Below, piece after piece: positions 32,701 through 40,261 of a stretch of 64,000 nt of DNA; position 1 is the first letter of the stretch; each line of letters opens with the position of its first letter. A program made the position numbers and the translations under genes. A model generated the notes under the pieces. The model saw nothing but the letters and a program-made list of their open reading frames with translations, did no database searches and was not told where the DNA came from. The stretch comes from Tsukamurella paurometabola (GTDB taxonomy: Bacteria; Actinomycetota; Actinomycetes; Mycobacteriales; Mycobacteriaceae), in contig NZ_LR131273.1 of assembly GCF_900631615.1 (NCBI RefSeq), positions 1,922,001 to 1,986,000 of the forward strand. Direction: 5' to 3'.

Positions 32701-35700
32701 CGGCGTCGGCGACGGCCTTCGCGGCCGCGGCCTCCTGGGCCGCGGTCGCCGCGGCCGCGGCAGCGTCCTGCTGCGCCTTCGCGGCGTCAGCCGCTGCCTT
32801 GTCGGCGGCGGTCTTCGCCGCGGCCGAGGCCTCCTGGGTGGCCTTGGCGTCCGCGGCCTGCTTCTCGGCGGCGGCCTTCTGCGCGGCTGCGGCGGCGGTC
32901 ACCGTCTGCCGCTCCAGGGCGACCGCATCGGCGGCGGCCTTGTCGGCTGCCGCCTTGTCGGCCGCGGCCTTGGCGGCGGCGGTGGCGTCGTTCGGGTTCG
33001 CGGCGGCTGCGGCTGCCGACTTGTCGGCAACGGCCTTCGCCGCCGCCGCCTTGTCCTTCGCGGCGAGGACAGCGGTGTTGTCGTAGTCCAGCACGCCCAC
33101 GGCATTGGCCGAGGCGGTGGCGGTCTGCTGCGTGGTGGCCGCCCGATCGGTCGCGGTCTTCAGCGCGGCATCCGCGGTCTGCTTGGAGGTGTTCGCCGTC
33201 GCGAGCGCGGTCTGCGCGGCCGTGTCCCGCGTGGCGGCCGAGGTGACCGCGGTGTCGGCGGCGTTCTGCGTCGCCTGCGCGGTGCGCAGCGCGTCCTGCG
33301 CGGTGCGGCTGGTCGCCTGCTTCGCGGCGAGATCCTGCTTGGCGGCGTTGAGCGCGCGCTCCTTGTCGCGGAACAACCACTCGAGCAGCCCGCCGATCAG
33401 CCCCCGGTTGGCGTCGTACTCCCGCTGCGCCGCGGCAACCGCGCTCTCCGCGGCGGTGACGTCGGCGGCGGCCTTGGTCGCCGCCGCTTGCGCCTGCTGC
33501 GTGCTGGTGGCGGCCGCCGCAGCCTGAGTCCTCGCGGTCTGCAGTGCGGCCGCGCTGGCCTGGGCCGCACGCTGCGCGTCGGCCTGTGTCTTCGCGGCGT
33601 TCGCCGCAGCGCGGCTGGCGGCGGCCTTGTCCGCGGCGGCGAGGGTCGCGGTCGCCGCGTCCTCCTCGGCCTTGACGGCGGCCGTGTACGTCGCCTGCGC
33701 CCGGGCGCTCTCGGTCGCCGCCCGATCGGCCGCCACCTTGTCGGCCGCAGCCTTGTCGGCGGCCGCCTTCGCGGCCTGGTCGGCTGCGGTACGCGCGGCG
33801 GTCGTCTCGGCGGCGGCGCGATCGGCCGCGGCCTTATCGGCGGCGGCCTTGTCTGCGGCGGCCTTGGCCGCGTCCGCCGTCGACGTCGCCGCGGCAGCCG
33901 CCGCGTCCGCGTCGCGCTGAGTCGACGCCGCAGCGTCGGCGGCCTGCTGAGCGGTGGTGCCGGCGGCCGCCGACCGTCGTGCGGCCTCCTCGGCGGCAGC
34001 GGCGGCCTCCGCAGCGGCCCTGGCGGCGGCCGCCTTGTCCGCGGCGTTCTTCTCGGCGTCGGCCTGCGCCGCCTCGGCGGCCGTCCTCGCCTCACCGGCG
34101 GCCGCTGCCGCGGCGGTCGCGGCGGCAGCGCGCTCCGCTGCGGCCTTGTCGGCGGCCGCCTTGTCGGCGGCGGCCCGGTCCGCGGCCTCCCGGTCGCGAT
34201 CGGCGGCCTGCTGCGCCTGCTCGGACTCGGCTGCGGTGGACGCGGTCGCAGCGGCCCGGTCGGCTGCGGTGGCCGCGGCGGCAGACCTGTCCGCAGCGGT
34301 GCGCGACGCATCGGCCGCCGCGGCATCCGCAGCGGCCTTCGCGGCCGCCGCGGCGTCGGACTCGGCCGTCTTCGCGGCCGCCTCCGCGGCGGCCTTCTCC
34401 GCCGCCGCGGCCCGCTCGGAGCTCGTCGCGGCGGCCTGTGCGGCGGTGGCATCGGCGGCCGCCTGGGCCTCCCGCGACTTCTGCAGCGCCGCGTTCGCGG
34501 CGGCCGTGCGCTCCGCCGCCGACGTCGCCGCGGCGGCCCGGTCGGCCGCCGCCTGGGCGGCCCCCTCGGCCGTCGTGCGTGCACTCTCGGCATCGGCCGC
34601 CGAGCGATCGGCGGTCGCCTGGTCGGCGGCGGCCTTCTCGGTCGCGGCCTGCTTCGCGGCGGCGGCCGCCTGCGCGGCCTTCTCGGCGTCGACGGCGGAC
34701 TGGACCGCACTCTGCTGCGCCTCGGAAGCCTTGTCCGCTGTCGCCTTCGCCGCGGCGGCGCTGTCGGTGGCGGTGCGTGCTGCGGTGGCTTGGTCGGCGG
34801 CGGCTTGGTCGGCGGCGGCTTGGTCTCGGGTGGCTTGTTCGGCGGCTGCGGTGGCCTGTTGGTGTGCGGCTTGTGCTGCGGTGGCGTTGGCGGCGGCGGT
34901 TTCGGCGGCGGTGGTCTTGTCGGCGAGGTCCTTGTCGGCTGCGGTCTTGGCGTTGTCGGCGGTGGTCTTGTCGGCGGCGGCCTTGGCTGCGGCTGCTGCG
35001 GTGGCGGTGGCCGTTTCGGTGGCGGTGGTCGCTGCGGCGGCGGCCTGGTCGGCTGCGGTCTTGGCGTCGGCTGCGGCCCGGTCGGCTGTGGTCTTGGCGT
35101 CGGCGGCCTGCTGGGCGGCGGTGGTGGCTGCGGTGGCCTTGTCGGTGGCCTGCTGGGCTGCGGTGTTCTTGTTCGCTGCGTCGGTGGTGGCGGCGTCGAG
35201 GGCCTGCGCGGTGGCGTCCTTGGTGGCGGCTGCGCGGTCGGCGGCGGCGCGGGTGTCGGCGGCGGTCTTGTCGGCGGCCTGCTGGGCGGCCTGCTTGTCG
35301 GCGGCGGTCCGGGCGGCGTCGGTGGCGGCCTGTTCGGCGGCGGTCTGGGCTGCGGCGGACTTCTCGGCGGCGGCGCGGGTGTCGGCGGCGGTCTTGTCGG
35401 CGGCCTGCTGGGCGGCCTGCTTGTCGGCCGCGGTCTGGGCGGCGTCGGCCGCGGCCTGCTCGGCGGCGGTCTGGGCTGCGGCGGAGTCGGCGGCGGTGGC
35501 CTTGTCGGCGGCTGCCTTCTCGGCGGCGGCCTTGGCCTTGTCCGCGGCTGCGGTCGCGGTGGTCGTCGCGGTGGCGGCGGCGTTCTCGGCGGCGGTCTGG
35601 GCTGCGGCGGAGTCGGCGGCGGTGGCCTTGTCGGCGGCTGCCTTCTCGGCGGCGGCGGTGGCCTTGTCGGCGGCGGCGGTGGCGTCGGCGGTGGCCTTGT

Positions 35701-36862
35701 CGGCGGCGGCGGTCGCGGCGGCCTGTTCGGCGGCGGCCTTGTCTGCTGCCGTCTTGTCGGTGGCGGCCTGTTCGGTGGCGGCGCGGCGCTCGGCCTCGCG
35801 CTGTGCGGCGGCGGCGTCCGCTGCGGCCTTCTCCGCGGCGGCCTGTTCGGCGGCCTTGGTGGCGTCGGCGGCGGTCTTGTCCGCTGCGGCCTTGTCGGCG
35901 GCGGCCTGTTCGGCGGCCTTGGTGGCGTCGGCGGCGGTCTTGTCCGCTGCGGCCTTGTCGGCGGCGGCCTTGGCGGCGGCGTCGGTGGCCTGGTTCTGGG
36001 TCTGCTGTGCTGCGGCGAGGCGGTCGGCTGCGGCCTGGGCGGCGGTGGTGTTCTCCGCTGCGGTCTTGTCGGCGGCGGCCTTGTCGGCGGCTGCCTTCTC
36101 CGCGGCCTTGGCGGCCTGGTCGGCGGCGGCGTTGGCGGCGGCGAGCCGCTCAGCCGCCTTCACCGCCTCCGCAGCGGTCGTGCCCTGCGTGGTGCGCGCC
36201 TCGTCGACCGCGCGCCGAGCGCGCGCCGCCTCCTCCGCGGCCCACTCGGCGGCGATCCGCGCGCCCAGGGCGCTGGCCCGCGCCCGGGCCGCGTAGTCGA
36301 TACCGGGAATCCCCAGCGGGGACTGCAGATCGAAGTAGCCACCGATCCCGAAACCGAAGCCGATCCCCGGCCCGAGGCCGATCCCGAAGCCGATCCCGGC
36401 GGTGAACCGCAGGCTGCCGTTGGGGCCCTCACCGATGCCCGCGCCGGCACCGAAGCCGAACCCGACGCCCGGGGCGAGCCCCAGGCTCACGCCGGTGCCG
36501 ACGCCGAAGGGGTACGCGGGCCCGTAGCCGGGCGTGAGGCCGAACCGCACGCCGGGGGTGAACCCGTAGCCGGAGTTGAAGCCGGCACCCAGCCCGGCGC
36601 CGGTGCCGAAGCCGAACCCGTCACCCAGCCCGGCGCCGAAGCCGACGCCCGTACCGAAGCCGAGTCCGGGACCGAATCCGATCCCGCCACCGAAACCGAC
36701 ACCGGGCCCGCCCTTCGGTGCCCCGACGCCGACCCACGGGCCGGCCCCGATCCACCCGAAGTCGGCGGCATTGGCGATCACGTAGGCGCCGTTGCTGTTG
36801 ATCCCCCCGATGGCGAACCCACAGCTGAGGTCCAGCGGCGTGTTCGCGCCCCGCAGGCCCAG
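29762..36862 (-). CDS. Giant Ala-rich rod protein, main part (2,366 codons incl. stop)
   Basis: No family recognised. The frame continues from the signal-peptide segment at 36863-37123 after one TAG stop; the longest start-to-stop reading begins at a GTG at 36779-36781. In order: a second cysteine of a likely disulfide (LDLSCGFAIGGINSN); a Gly/Phe repeat domain (about 36330-36740; units such as GFGAGLG, GIGFGPGLGFG); an Ala-rich rod of about 2,000 residues (about 30230-36330) built from KAAAD, KTAAD and TKAAEQ units, predicted to be one extended charged helix or coiled coil, broken by one hinge near 33360-33430; and a Ser/Gly tail with five GTAGS-type repeats ending SLVGAG. No LPXTG or transmembrane anchor is seen at the end. 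A secreted fibre, adhesin or cell-surface spacer is inferred. Codons are extremely biased (GCC/GCG/GCA, GAC, AAG), which leaves other frames open. Confidence 0.8.
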   Translation of the reverse strand: MGLRGANTPLDLSCGFAIGGINSNGAYVIANAADFGWIGAGPWVGVGAPKGGPGVGFGGGIGFGPGLGFGTGVGFGAGLGDGFGFGTGAGLGAGFNSGYGFTPGVRFGLTPGYGPAYPFGVGTGVSLGLAPGVGFGFGAGAGIGEGPNGSLRFTAGIGFGIGLGPGIGFGFGIGGYFDLQSPLGIPGIDYAARARASALGARIAAEWAAEEAARARRAVDEARTTQGTTAAEAVKAAERLAAANAAADQAAKAAEKAAADKAAADKTAAENTTAAQAAADRLAAAQQTQNQATDAAAKAAADKAAADKTAADATKAAEQAAADKAAADKTAADATKAAEQAAAEKAAADAAAAQREAERRAATEQAATDKTAADKAAAEQAAATAAADKATADATAAADKATAAAEKAAADKATAADSAAAQTAAENAAATATTTATAAADKAKAAAEKAAADKATAADSAAAQTAAEQAAADAAQTAADKQAAQQAADKTAADTRAAAEKSAAAQTAAEQAATDAARTAADKQAAQQAADKTAADTRAAADRAAATKDATAQALDAATTDAANKNTAAQQATDKATAATTAAQQAADAKTTADRAAADAKTAADQAAAAATTATETATATAAAAAKAAADKTTADNAKTAADKDLADKTTAAETAAANATAAQAAHQQATAAAEQATRDQAAADQAAADQATAARTATDSAAAAKATADKASEAQQSAVQSAVDAEKAAQAAAAAKQAATEKAAADQATADRSAADAESARTTAEGAAQAAADRAAAATSAAERTAAANAALQKSREAQAAADATAAQAAATSSERAAAAEKAAAEAAAKTAESDAAAAAKAAADAAAADASRTAADRSAAAATAADRAAATASTAAESEQAQQAADRDREAADRAAADKAAADKAAAERAAAATAAAAAAGEARTAAEAAQADAEKNAADKAAAARAAAEAAAAAEEAARRSAAAGTTAQQAADAAASTQRDADAAAAAATSTADAAKAAADKAAADKAAADRAAAETTAARTAADQAAKAAADKAAADKVAADRAATESARAQATYTAAVKAEEDAATATLAAADKAAASRAAANAAKTQADAQRAAQASAAALQTARTQAAAAATSTQQAQAAATKAAADVTAAESAVAAAQREYDANRGLIGGLLEWLFRDKERALNAAKQDLAAKQATSRTAQDALRTAQATQNAADTAVTSAATRDTAAQTALATANTSKQTADAALKTATDRAATTQQTATASANAVGVLDYDNTAVLAAKDKAAAAKAVADKSAAAAAANPNDATAAAKAAADKAAADKAAADAVALERQTVTAAAAAQKAAAEKQAADAKATQEASAAAKTAADKAAADAAKAQQDAAAAAATAAQEAAAAKAVADAAGAAKAAADKAAADAATARANADAAAKTAADQAASDQAAAEAARRAADQAAADAAAAQQKADDAAAKTADATAADTAAAEAAKAATAEAQRAAAERTAADRVAADTAAIAKASADKAAADRTAAENAAAALAAANQAAADAAAAKTAADATAQDTATKAADARAAAEKATADKDAADRAATDAAAAQRAADASAKAAADKVAADTAAADRAATEQTAAESAARAASDAADDAAEASAAAAAKAAADRAAADKAATDKATADKTAADTAAAAKAAVEQAAAATTAADAAKAAADKAEAEAAKARQDAADAAGNADAVAAAQKVAAEKAAAAKTAADQAAAAKTAADQARSDAAAAQQQAGEAAQAAADKAAADQATADKAAADKAAADKAAADAAQRAADQAAAAKTAADQAAAAKAAADQATADQAAAQQSAADAAKTLSDATAADRAAADAAKTTADQAAAAKATADKAAADRAAADKTAADTAAAAKTAADQAAADKTAADTARTAADTAATERADADKKAADTAAAATAAAAQAAADQQRANDSAQAQATADKSAADAAAAQQQATDAATAAAAKAAADKSAAEASAQAQATADKSAADAAAAQQQATDAATAATDKATAAQQAADASAAAAEKATAAKETADKTAADKTAAAEKATAAKETADARQATAADKAAAATTAADQATAAKAAADQAAAATAAAAKAATDATTAAQAAADQANAAKATADKAAADKTAIDKAMTDQAAAAQAAADKAATDKATADKTAAEAGSRDLSSAEAKAREAAARAAEAKVAADKAAAEAARNPVDRSAAERAAADKVAAEQAAAGSSGATAAPAPSAGTSAGSGTAGSGTAGSGTAGSGTAGSGTSSSGTGGTASSGSGSSGSGSSASGDAGASSAPSTGSASNGSGATGSGSSSSGSSASGSTGSGSTSGSTDSGSTGSGSSTSGDAGSSSAGATGSDSSGSSSDSGSLVGAG
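30093..30167 (-). repeat. Five tandem 15-bp repeats in the tail of the giant gene
   Basis: Five exact copies of GTGCCCGAGCCGGCC lie head to tail (30093-30167). Translated on the minus strand they give repeated GTAGS pentapeptides in the Ser/Gly tail. In-frame length (15 bp) allows copy-number change without breaking the protein. Confidence 0.95.
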
Positions 36863-37123
36863 CTACACGAGGCGGGTGGGGTAGCACGGCGTCGCGGGTG
36901 CACCCGCCGTCGTTGCGGCTGCACGACCGATCCCGGCTCCCGATGGCACCGCAACGGAGAACGGAGCGCTTGACCAACGTGCGTTGTTGATGGAGGCGGC
37001 CGACACGTCGCGCGCCGAGGCGCCTGCCGGGGTGGTGTCCTGGGCGTTGGCGGTCCCCAGGGAACCGGAGGTCACCAGCCCGACGACGGTGGTGGTTGCG
37101 GCTGCGGCGCGTGCGATCGACAT
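36863..37123 (-). pseudogene. Signal-peptide end of the giant protein, stopped by in-frame TAG
   Basis: An 86-codon segment starting at ATG 37123 (AAGGA lies about 12 bases upstream). It encodes a Sec signal peptide (MSIARAAAATTTVVGLVTSG, cleavage near ANAQ-D at residue 28) and a short domain ending TPCYPTRLV. A TAG at 36863-36865 follows. The reading continues without any frame change into LGLRGANTPLDLSCGFAIGG and the giant protein. The two cysteines on either side of the stop (residues 80 and 101 of the joined frame) look like one disulfide loop, so the break is likely recent, a sequencing error or a read-through stop. If real, only an 86-residue secreted peptide is made from this start. 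Confidence 0.8.
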
Positions 37124-37344
37124 GTGGAGTTCTGTCCTTGCGAAAGAGGGAGGAGCGCCGACGTGGTGGTGCAGCGCCAATTCATCGTGGATGCATCAAA
37201 GGTTCAGCGTCCACAATTTGCAATCAATCACGCAGAATCTTCACAGTGTTTTTGAAACGTCAAACCAAGAGTCTGTAAAATCGAAAACACTATCGATGAA
37301 CCGACTCGAAATCCAGGGTTTGTTCGTTAGCGTCAGGTTGTTAT
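37124..37344 (-). promoter_or_regulatory. AT-rich leader of the giant gene
   Basis: This 221-base spacer between mug and the giant gene is markedly AT-richer than the rest of the window, especially 37196-37345 (runs such as TTTTTGAAACG and GTAAAATCGAAAACAC). It holds a small inverted repeat, TTTGA-AACG-TCAAA at 37251-37264. It probably contains the giant gene's promoter and a long 5' leader, and could be bound by a xenogeneic silencer of the Lsr2 type. No reading frame is convincing. Confidence 0.45.
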
Positions 37345-37923
37345 TCACCGACTGTTCAGCCGCGCGACTCCTGCTGCTACCGCGGCCTCCCGGTACGCCG
37401 CGGCGAGACTGGCCACCGTCTCATGCGCATTGAGCCCACTCGGGTTGGGCAGAACCCACACCCGCGTCTCCCCGATGATCCGGTCCTGCGGGCCCGGCAC
37501 CGCCTTCGGCTCGTGGAAGGCCGTGCGGTAGGCGGTGATCCCCAGCACCGCGAGAACCCGCGGCGCGACCCGCAGCACCCGCTCCACGAGGGCCTCGCCG
37601 CCCTCCCGGAGCTCGTCGGTGCTGAGTTCGCTCGCCTTCGCCGTGGCGCGCGGCGCGACATTGGTGATGCCGACACCCGCGTCGACCAGCGCGTTCCGGT
37701 CCGCGAACGACATCCCGTCCGTCGCATCGATGACGTGGTCCACGATCCCGGCCTCGTACAGCGCGGGGTAGAAGCGGTTACCGGGCCGGGCGAAGTGCGC
37801 ACCCGTCGCCGCCGTCCACAGGCCCGGGTTGATGCCCGCGAACAGCAGCCGGCAGTCCGGGCCGAGGAGATCAGGCACCGTCGTGTCCGAGTAGGCGAGC
37901 AGCTGCTCGCGGGTGAAACCCAT
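37345..37923 (-). CDS. mug: G/U mismatch-specific DNA glycosylase
   Basis: A 192-residue family-2 uracil-DNA glycosylase (Mug/TDG). Motif 1 is FAGINPGLWTAATGAHFARPGNRFY (about residues 28-52), including the catalytic Asn of GINPG. Motif 2 is LPNPSGLNAHETV (about residues 158-170), where NPSGLN inserts into DNA. It removes uracil or ethenocytosine from G mismatches. The ATG at 37923 is divergent from the SnoaL-like gene (45 bases). It may be co-transcribed with the giant gene downstream, although the AT-rich spacer argues for a separate promoter. Confidence 0.93.
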   Translation of the reverse strand: MGFTREQLLAYSDTTVPDLLGPDCRLLFAGINPGLWTAATGAHFARPGNRFYPALYEAGIVDHVIDATDGMSFADRNALVDAGVGITNVAPRATAKASELSTDELREGGEALVERVLRVAPRVLAVLGITAYRTAFHEPKAVPGPQDRIIGETRVWVLPNPSGLNAHETVASLAAAYREAAVAAGVARLNSR

Positions 37924-37968
37924 GGATACTGCCTACCCGCTCACCCCATGCGTGGTCCACTGAGGGGC

Positions 37969-38493
37969 ATGACCGCCGACGAGCTGCTCGCCCGCGCGGC
38001 GATCCACGACGTGGTGCTGCGGTACTGCCGCGGCATCGACCGCCTCGACCTCGACGCCGTCCGGGCCTGCTACCACCCCGGAGCCGTCGATCACCACACC
38101 GGTTTCGAGGGGCCCGTCGAGGAGTACGTGCCCTGGGTGCGCGGACAGCTGGAGTCGCTCGGGGGGACGCATCATCAGGTCGGCAACCACCTCTGCGAGA
38201 CGGCCGGCGACGTCGCCGTCGTCGAGACCTACTGCACCGCGACGCACTGGTCCGCCCCGGGCGCGGAACTCCAGGCGTACCTCACCCTGGGCCTGCGGTA
38301 CGTGGACCGGTTCGAACGCCGTGCCGGCCGGTGGGCGATCGCCGAGCGCTGGGCGGTGACCGACTGGACGCGGTGGGAGAAGGACCTGACCGGCCCGCTC
38401 GGCGTGCCCGAGGCCGGGCCGCCGCCCGCGCGCGGCGGGGCCGATCCAGTGGACGCCCTGCGCGCTCAGGTGCTGGGCCGCGACCGCTCGTAG
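37969..38493 (+). CDS. SnoaL/NTF2-like protein
   Basis: A 174-residue protein with the SnoaL_4 (NTF2-like) cone fold: ELLARAAIHDVVLRYCRGIDRLDLDAVRACYHPGAVDHH at the N-terminus, then GTHHQVGNHLCET and a strand-rich second half (LGLRYVDRFERRAGRWAIAERWAVTDW). Relatives include ring-hydroxylating dioxygenase beta subunit-like proteins and polyketide cyclases, so it might be a steroid or polyketide isomerase-like enzyme. The end overlaps the convergent ABC gene by 28 bases. An upstream in-frame ATG at 37948 would add seven residues. Confidence 0.75.
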   Translation: MTADELLARAAIHDVVLRYCRGIDRLDLDAVRACYHPGAVDHHTGFEGPVEEYVPWVRGQLESLGGTHHQVGNHLCETAGDVAVVETYCTATHWSAPGAELQAYLTLGLRYVDRFERRAGRWAIAERWAVTDWTRWEKDLTGPLGVPEAGPPPARGGADPVDALRAQVLGRDRS

Positions 38494-39425
38494 AGTCGCC
38501 GCACCACATCCTCGATGTCGGGCTCCTCGACGGTGAGGTCGCGCACCGTCGCCCGCTCGGCGACCGCGGCGAGTACCCGCGGGAGCGGTGCGTCCAGCTC
38601 CAGTCGCTGGCGCAGGCCCCCGCCCTCACTGGCGAGGTGCCGCGCACCGTCGACCTCGAGGTCGGGCGTGGGGCGGTCCAGGTCGAGCACGAGGACCCGA
38701 GCGGCGCCGACGGTGCCGACCAGTGCGTCGAGCGTGCCGTCGAAGGCGGTGCGTCCGTGGTCCACGACCAGGATGCGCTCGCAGAGCCGTTCCACGTCAC
38801 CCATGTCGTGCGTCGTGAGGAGCAGCGTGAGTCCGCGCTCGGCGCGCTCGGCGATGAGGAACTCGCGTAGGCGCTGCTTGCTGAGCACGTCGAGGCCGAT
38901 GGTGGGCTCGTCGAGGATCAACAGCTCCGGTGAATGCATCAGCGACGCGGCGACCTCGGCGCGCATCCGCTCGCCGAGGCTCAGCTGGCGCACCGGCCGG
39001 TCGAGGTAATCGCCCAGTTCGAGCTGCTCCACGAGCCGCCCCGCGCGCTCCCGCGCGACGGCGTCGGGAAGGCGGTGCACGGCGGCCAGGATCTCCAGCG
39101 ACCTGCCGGTGGGGAGGTCCCACCACAGCTGCGACCGTTGCCCGAAGACGACGCCCACCTTCCGGGCCACGTCGCGGCGCCGGGCCAGCGGATCGAGCCC
39201 GACGGTGCGCACCGTCCCCGACGTGGGCACCAGGATGCCCATGAGCATCTTGATCGTGGTGGACTTGCCCGCCCCGTTCGCGCCGATGTAACCGACGGAT
39301 TCGCCCGGCGCGATTCTCAGATCCAGGTGGTCGACGGCGGTCGTGACGGTCTTGGCACGCCCGTTCCAGCCCCGCTTGACGAAGGTTCGCGTCAGGCCGC
39401 GCGTTTCGACGATGTGCTCGGTCAT
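38466..39425 (-). CDS. ABC-2 exporter ATP-binding protein
   Basis: A 319-residue ATPase with Walker A GANGAGKST (about residues 48-56), Q-loop in VVFGQRSQLWWDLP, signature LSLGERMRAE, Walker B LLILDEPTIGLD and H-loop TTHDMG. The FGQRSQLWWDLP and GERMRAEVAASL elements are typical of the YhcG/NatA-like exporters paired with two ABC-2 permeases. It is the last of three genes (two permeases upstream, each joined by short overlaps), forming a complete exporter. Substrate unknown. Confidence 0.9.
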   Translation of the reverse strand: MTEHIVETRGLTRTFVKRGWNGRAKTVTTAVDHLDLRIAPGESVGYIGANGAGKSTTIKMLMGILVPTSGTVRTVGLDPLARRRDVARKVGVVFGQRSQLWWDLPTGRSLEILAAVHRLPDAVARERAGRLVEQLELGDYLDRPVRQLSLGERMRAEVAASLMHSPELLILDEPTIGLDVLSKQRLREFLIAERAERGLTLLLTTHDMGDVERLCERILVVDHGRTAFDGTLDALVGTVGAARVLVLDLDRPTPDLEVDGARHLASEGGGLRQRLELDAPLPRVLAAVAERATVRDLTVEEPDIEDVVRRLYERSRPST

Positions 39426-40261
39426 CCGCCCGCTCCCCGGTAGTGCCGCAGTCCCCAGCGCCAGGTCGCCCCCGCCAGGAGCACCACCCACGCCGTCGCG
39501 AGCGGCAGTGCCCACGCCACTGCGGGCTGGAAGATCCCGTCGCCGGGCAGGCCCAGGATGTACAGGGCGGGAAGGTATCCGGTGAAGGCGAGTGGGAGGA
39601 CGAAGCCGAAGGTCACCTTGATCGCTCCCGGCCATACCGACGCGGGTTGCGAGGCCGCGTACCGGCCGCCGTAGACGAACGAGCTGGTGAACTCGGCACC
39701 GTTCACGAGTACGAACTGCAGACCCGCGGCGATCACGAAGACGGCCGAGTAGATGATCGGGCCGCAGACCAGCGCCAGGACGAGCATCCCGACGGTGCCG
39801 GGCCCCCAGGTGATCGCGTTGTGCGTGAGCGCGTAGCCGAGCGCGAAGATGCTGACGGCGGGCCGGGTCAGGCGGTGGATGCGGATGTCGCTGGTCATGA
39901 GCTGCAACAGGATCGGTTGCGGCCGGAGGTAGAAGACGTCGATCGTGCCGGCTCGTACGTACCGGGGCAGCTTGTCGAGGTGCCCGAACAGGATGTCGGC
40001 CGTGCAGAACGAGAGGTCGGCCAGCGCGAAGACCAGCAGCACCGCCGAGAACGTGAGGCCGCCGATGACCTTCGCATTGTGGAACAACAGCCAGACCTCG
40101 GCGAGCTCGACGAGGCCCAGGAGCATCGCCGCGACCAGATCCATCGCGAGCGACGCGTGGTAGCTCACCTGCGCCTGGACGCGCGACGTCAGTACCGCGC
40201 GGTACGGGGCGAGCGGCCCCGGCCGCGCGGTGGAGGCGATGTCGGAGGCGGTGTCAGCCAC
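39422..40261 (-). CDS. ABC-2 type permease, subunit 2
   Basis: A 279-residue permease with about six membrane helices. It begins LAPYRAVLTSRVQAQVSYHASLAMDLVAAM and carries the DUF990/ABC2_membrane pattern LDKLPRYVRAGTIDVFYLRPQPILLQLMTSD, a cytosolic coupling region shared by its partner (GTGDIAVDFLRPVN-like). The C-terminus includes TFGFVLPLAFTGYLPALYILG. It overlaps the ATPase gene by 4 bases and the other permease gene by 8 bases. Confidence 0.85.
   Translation of the reverse strand: MADTASDIASTARPGPLAPYRAVLTSRVQAQVSYHASLAMDLVAAMLLGLVELAEVWLLFHNAKVIGGLTFSAVLLVFALADLSFCTADILFGHLDKLPRYVRAGTIDVFYLRPQPILLQLMTSDIRIHRLTRPAVSIFALGYALTHNAITWGPGTVGMLVLALVCGPIIYSAVFVIAAGLQFVLVNGAEFTSSFVYGGRYAASQPASVWPGAIKVTFGFVLPLAFTGYLPALYILGLPGDGIFQPAVAWALPLATAWVVLLAGATWRWGLRHYRGAGG

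Noticed and set aside
30449-36973. A plus-strand frame of 2,174 codons antisense to the giant gene, rich in Gly and Cys
   Set aside because: It is a by-product of the extreme codon bias (GCC/GCG/GAC/AAG) of the minus-strand gene, which leaves no stop triplets on the other strand. The product is a low-complexity Gly/Cys/Val string with no start signal or domain.
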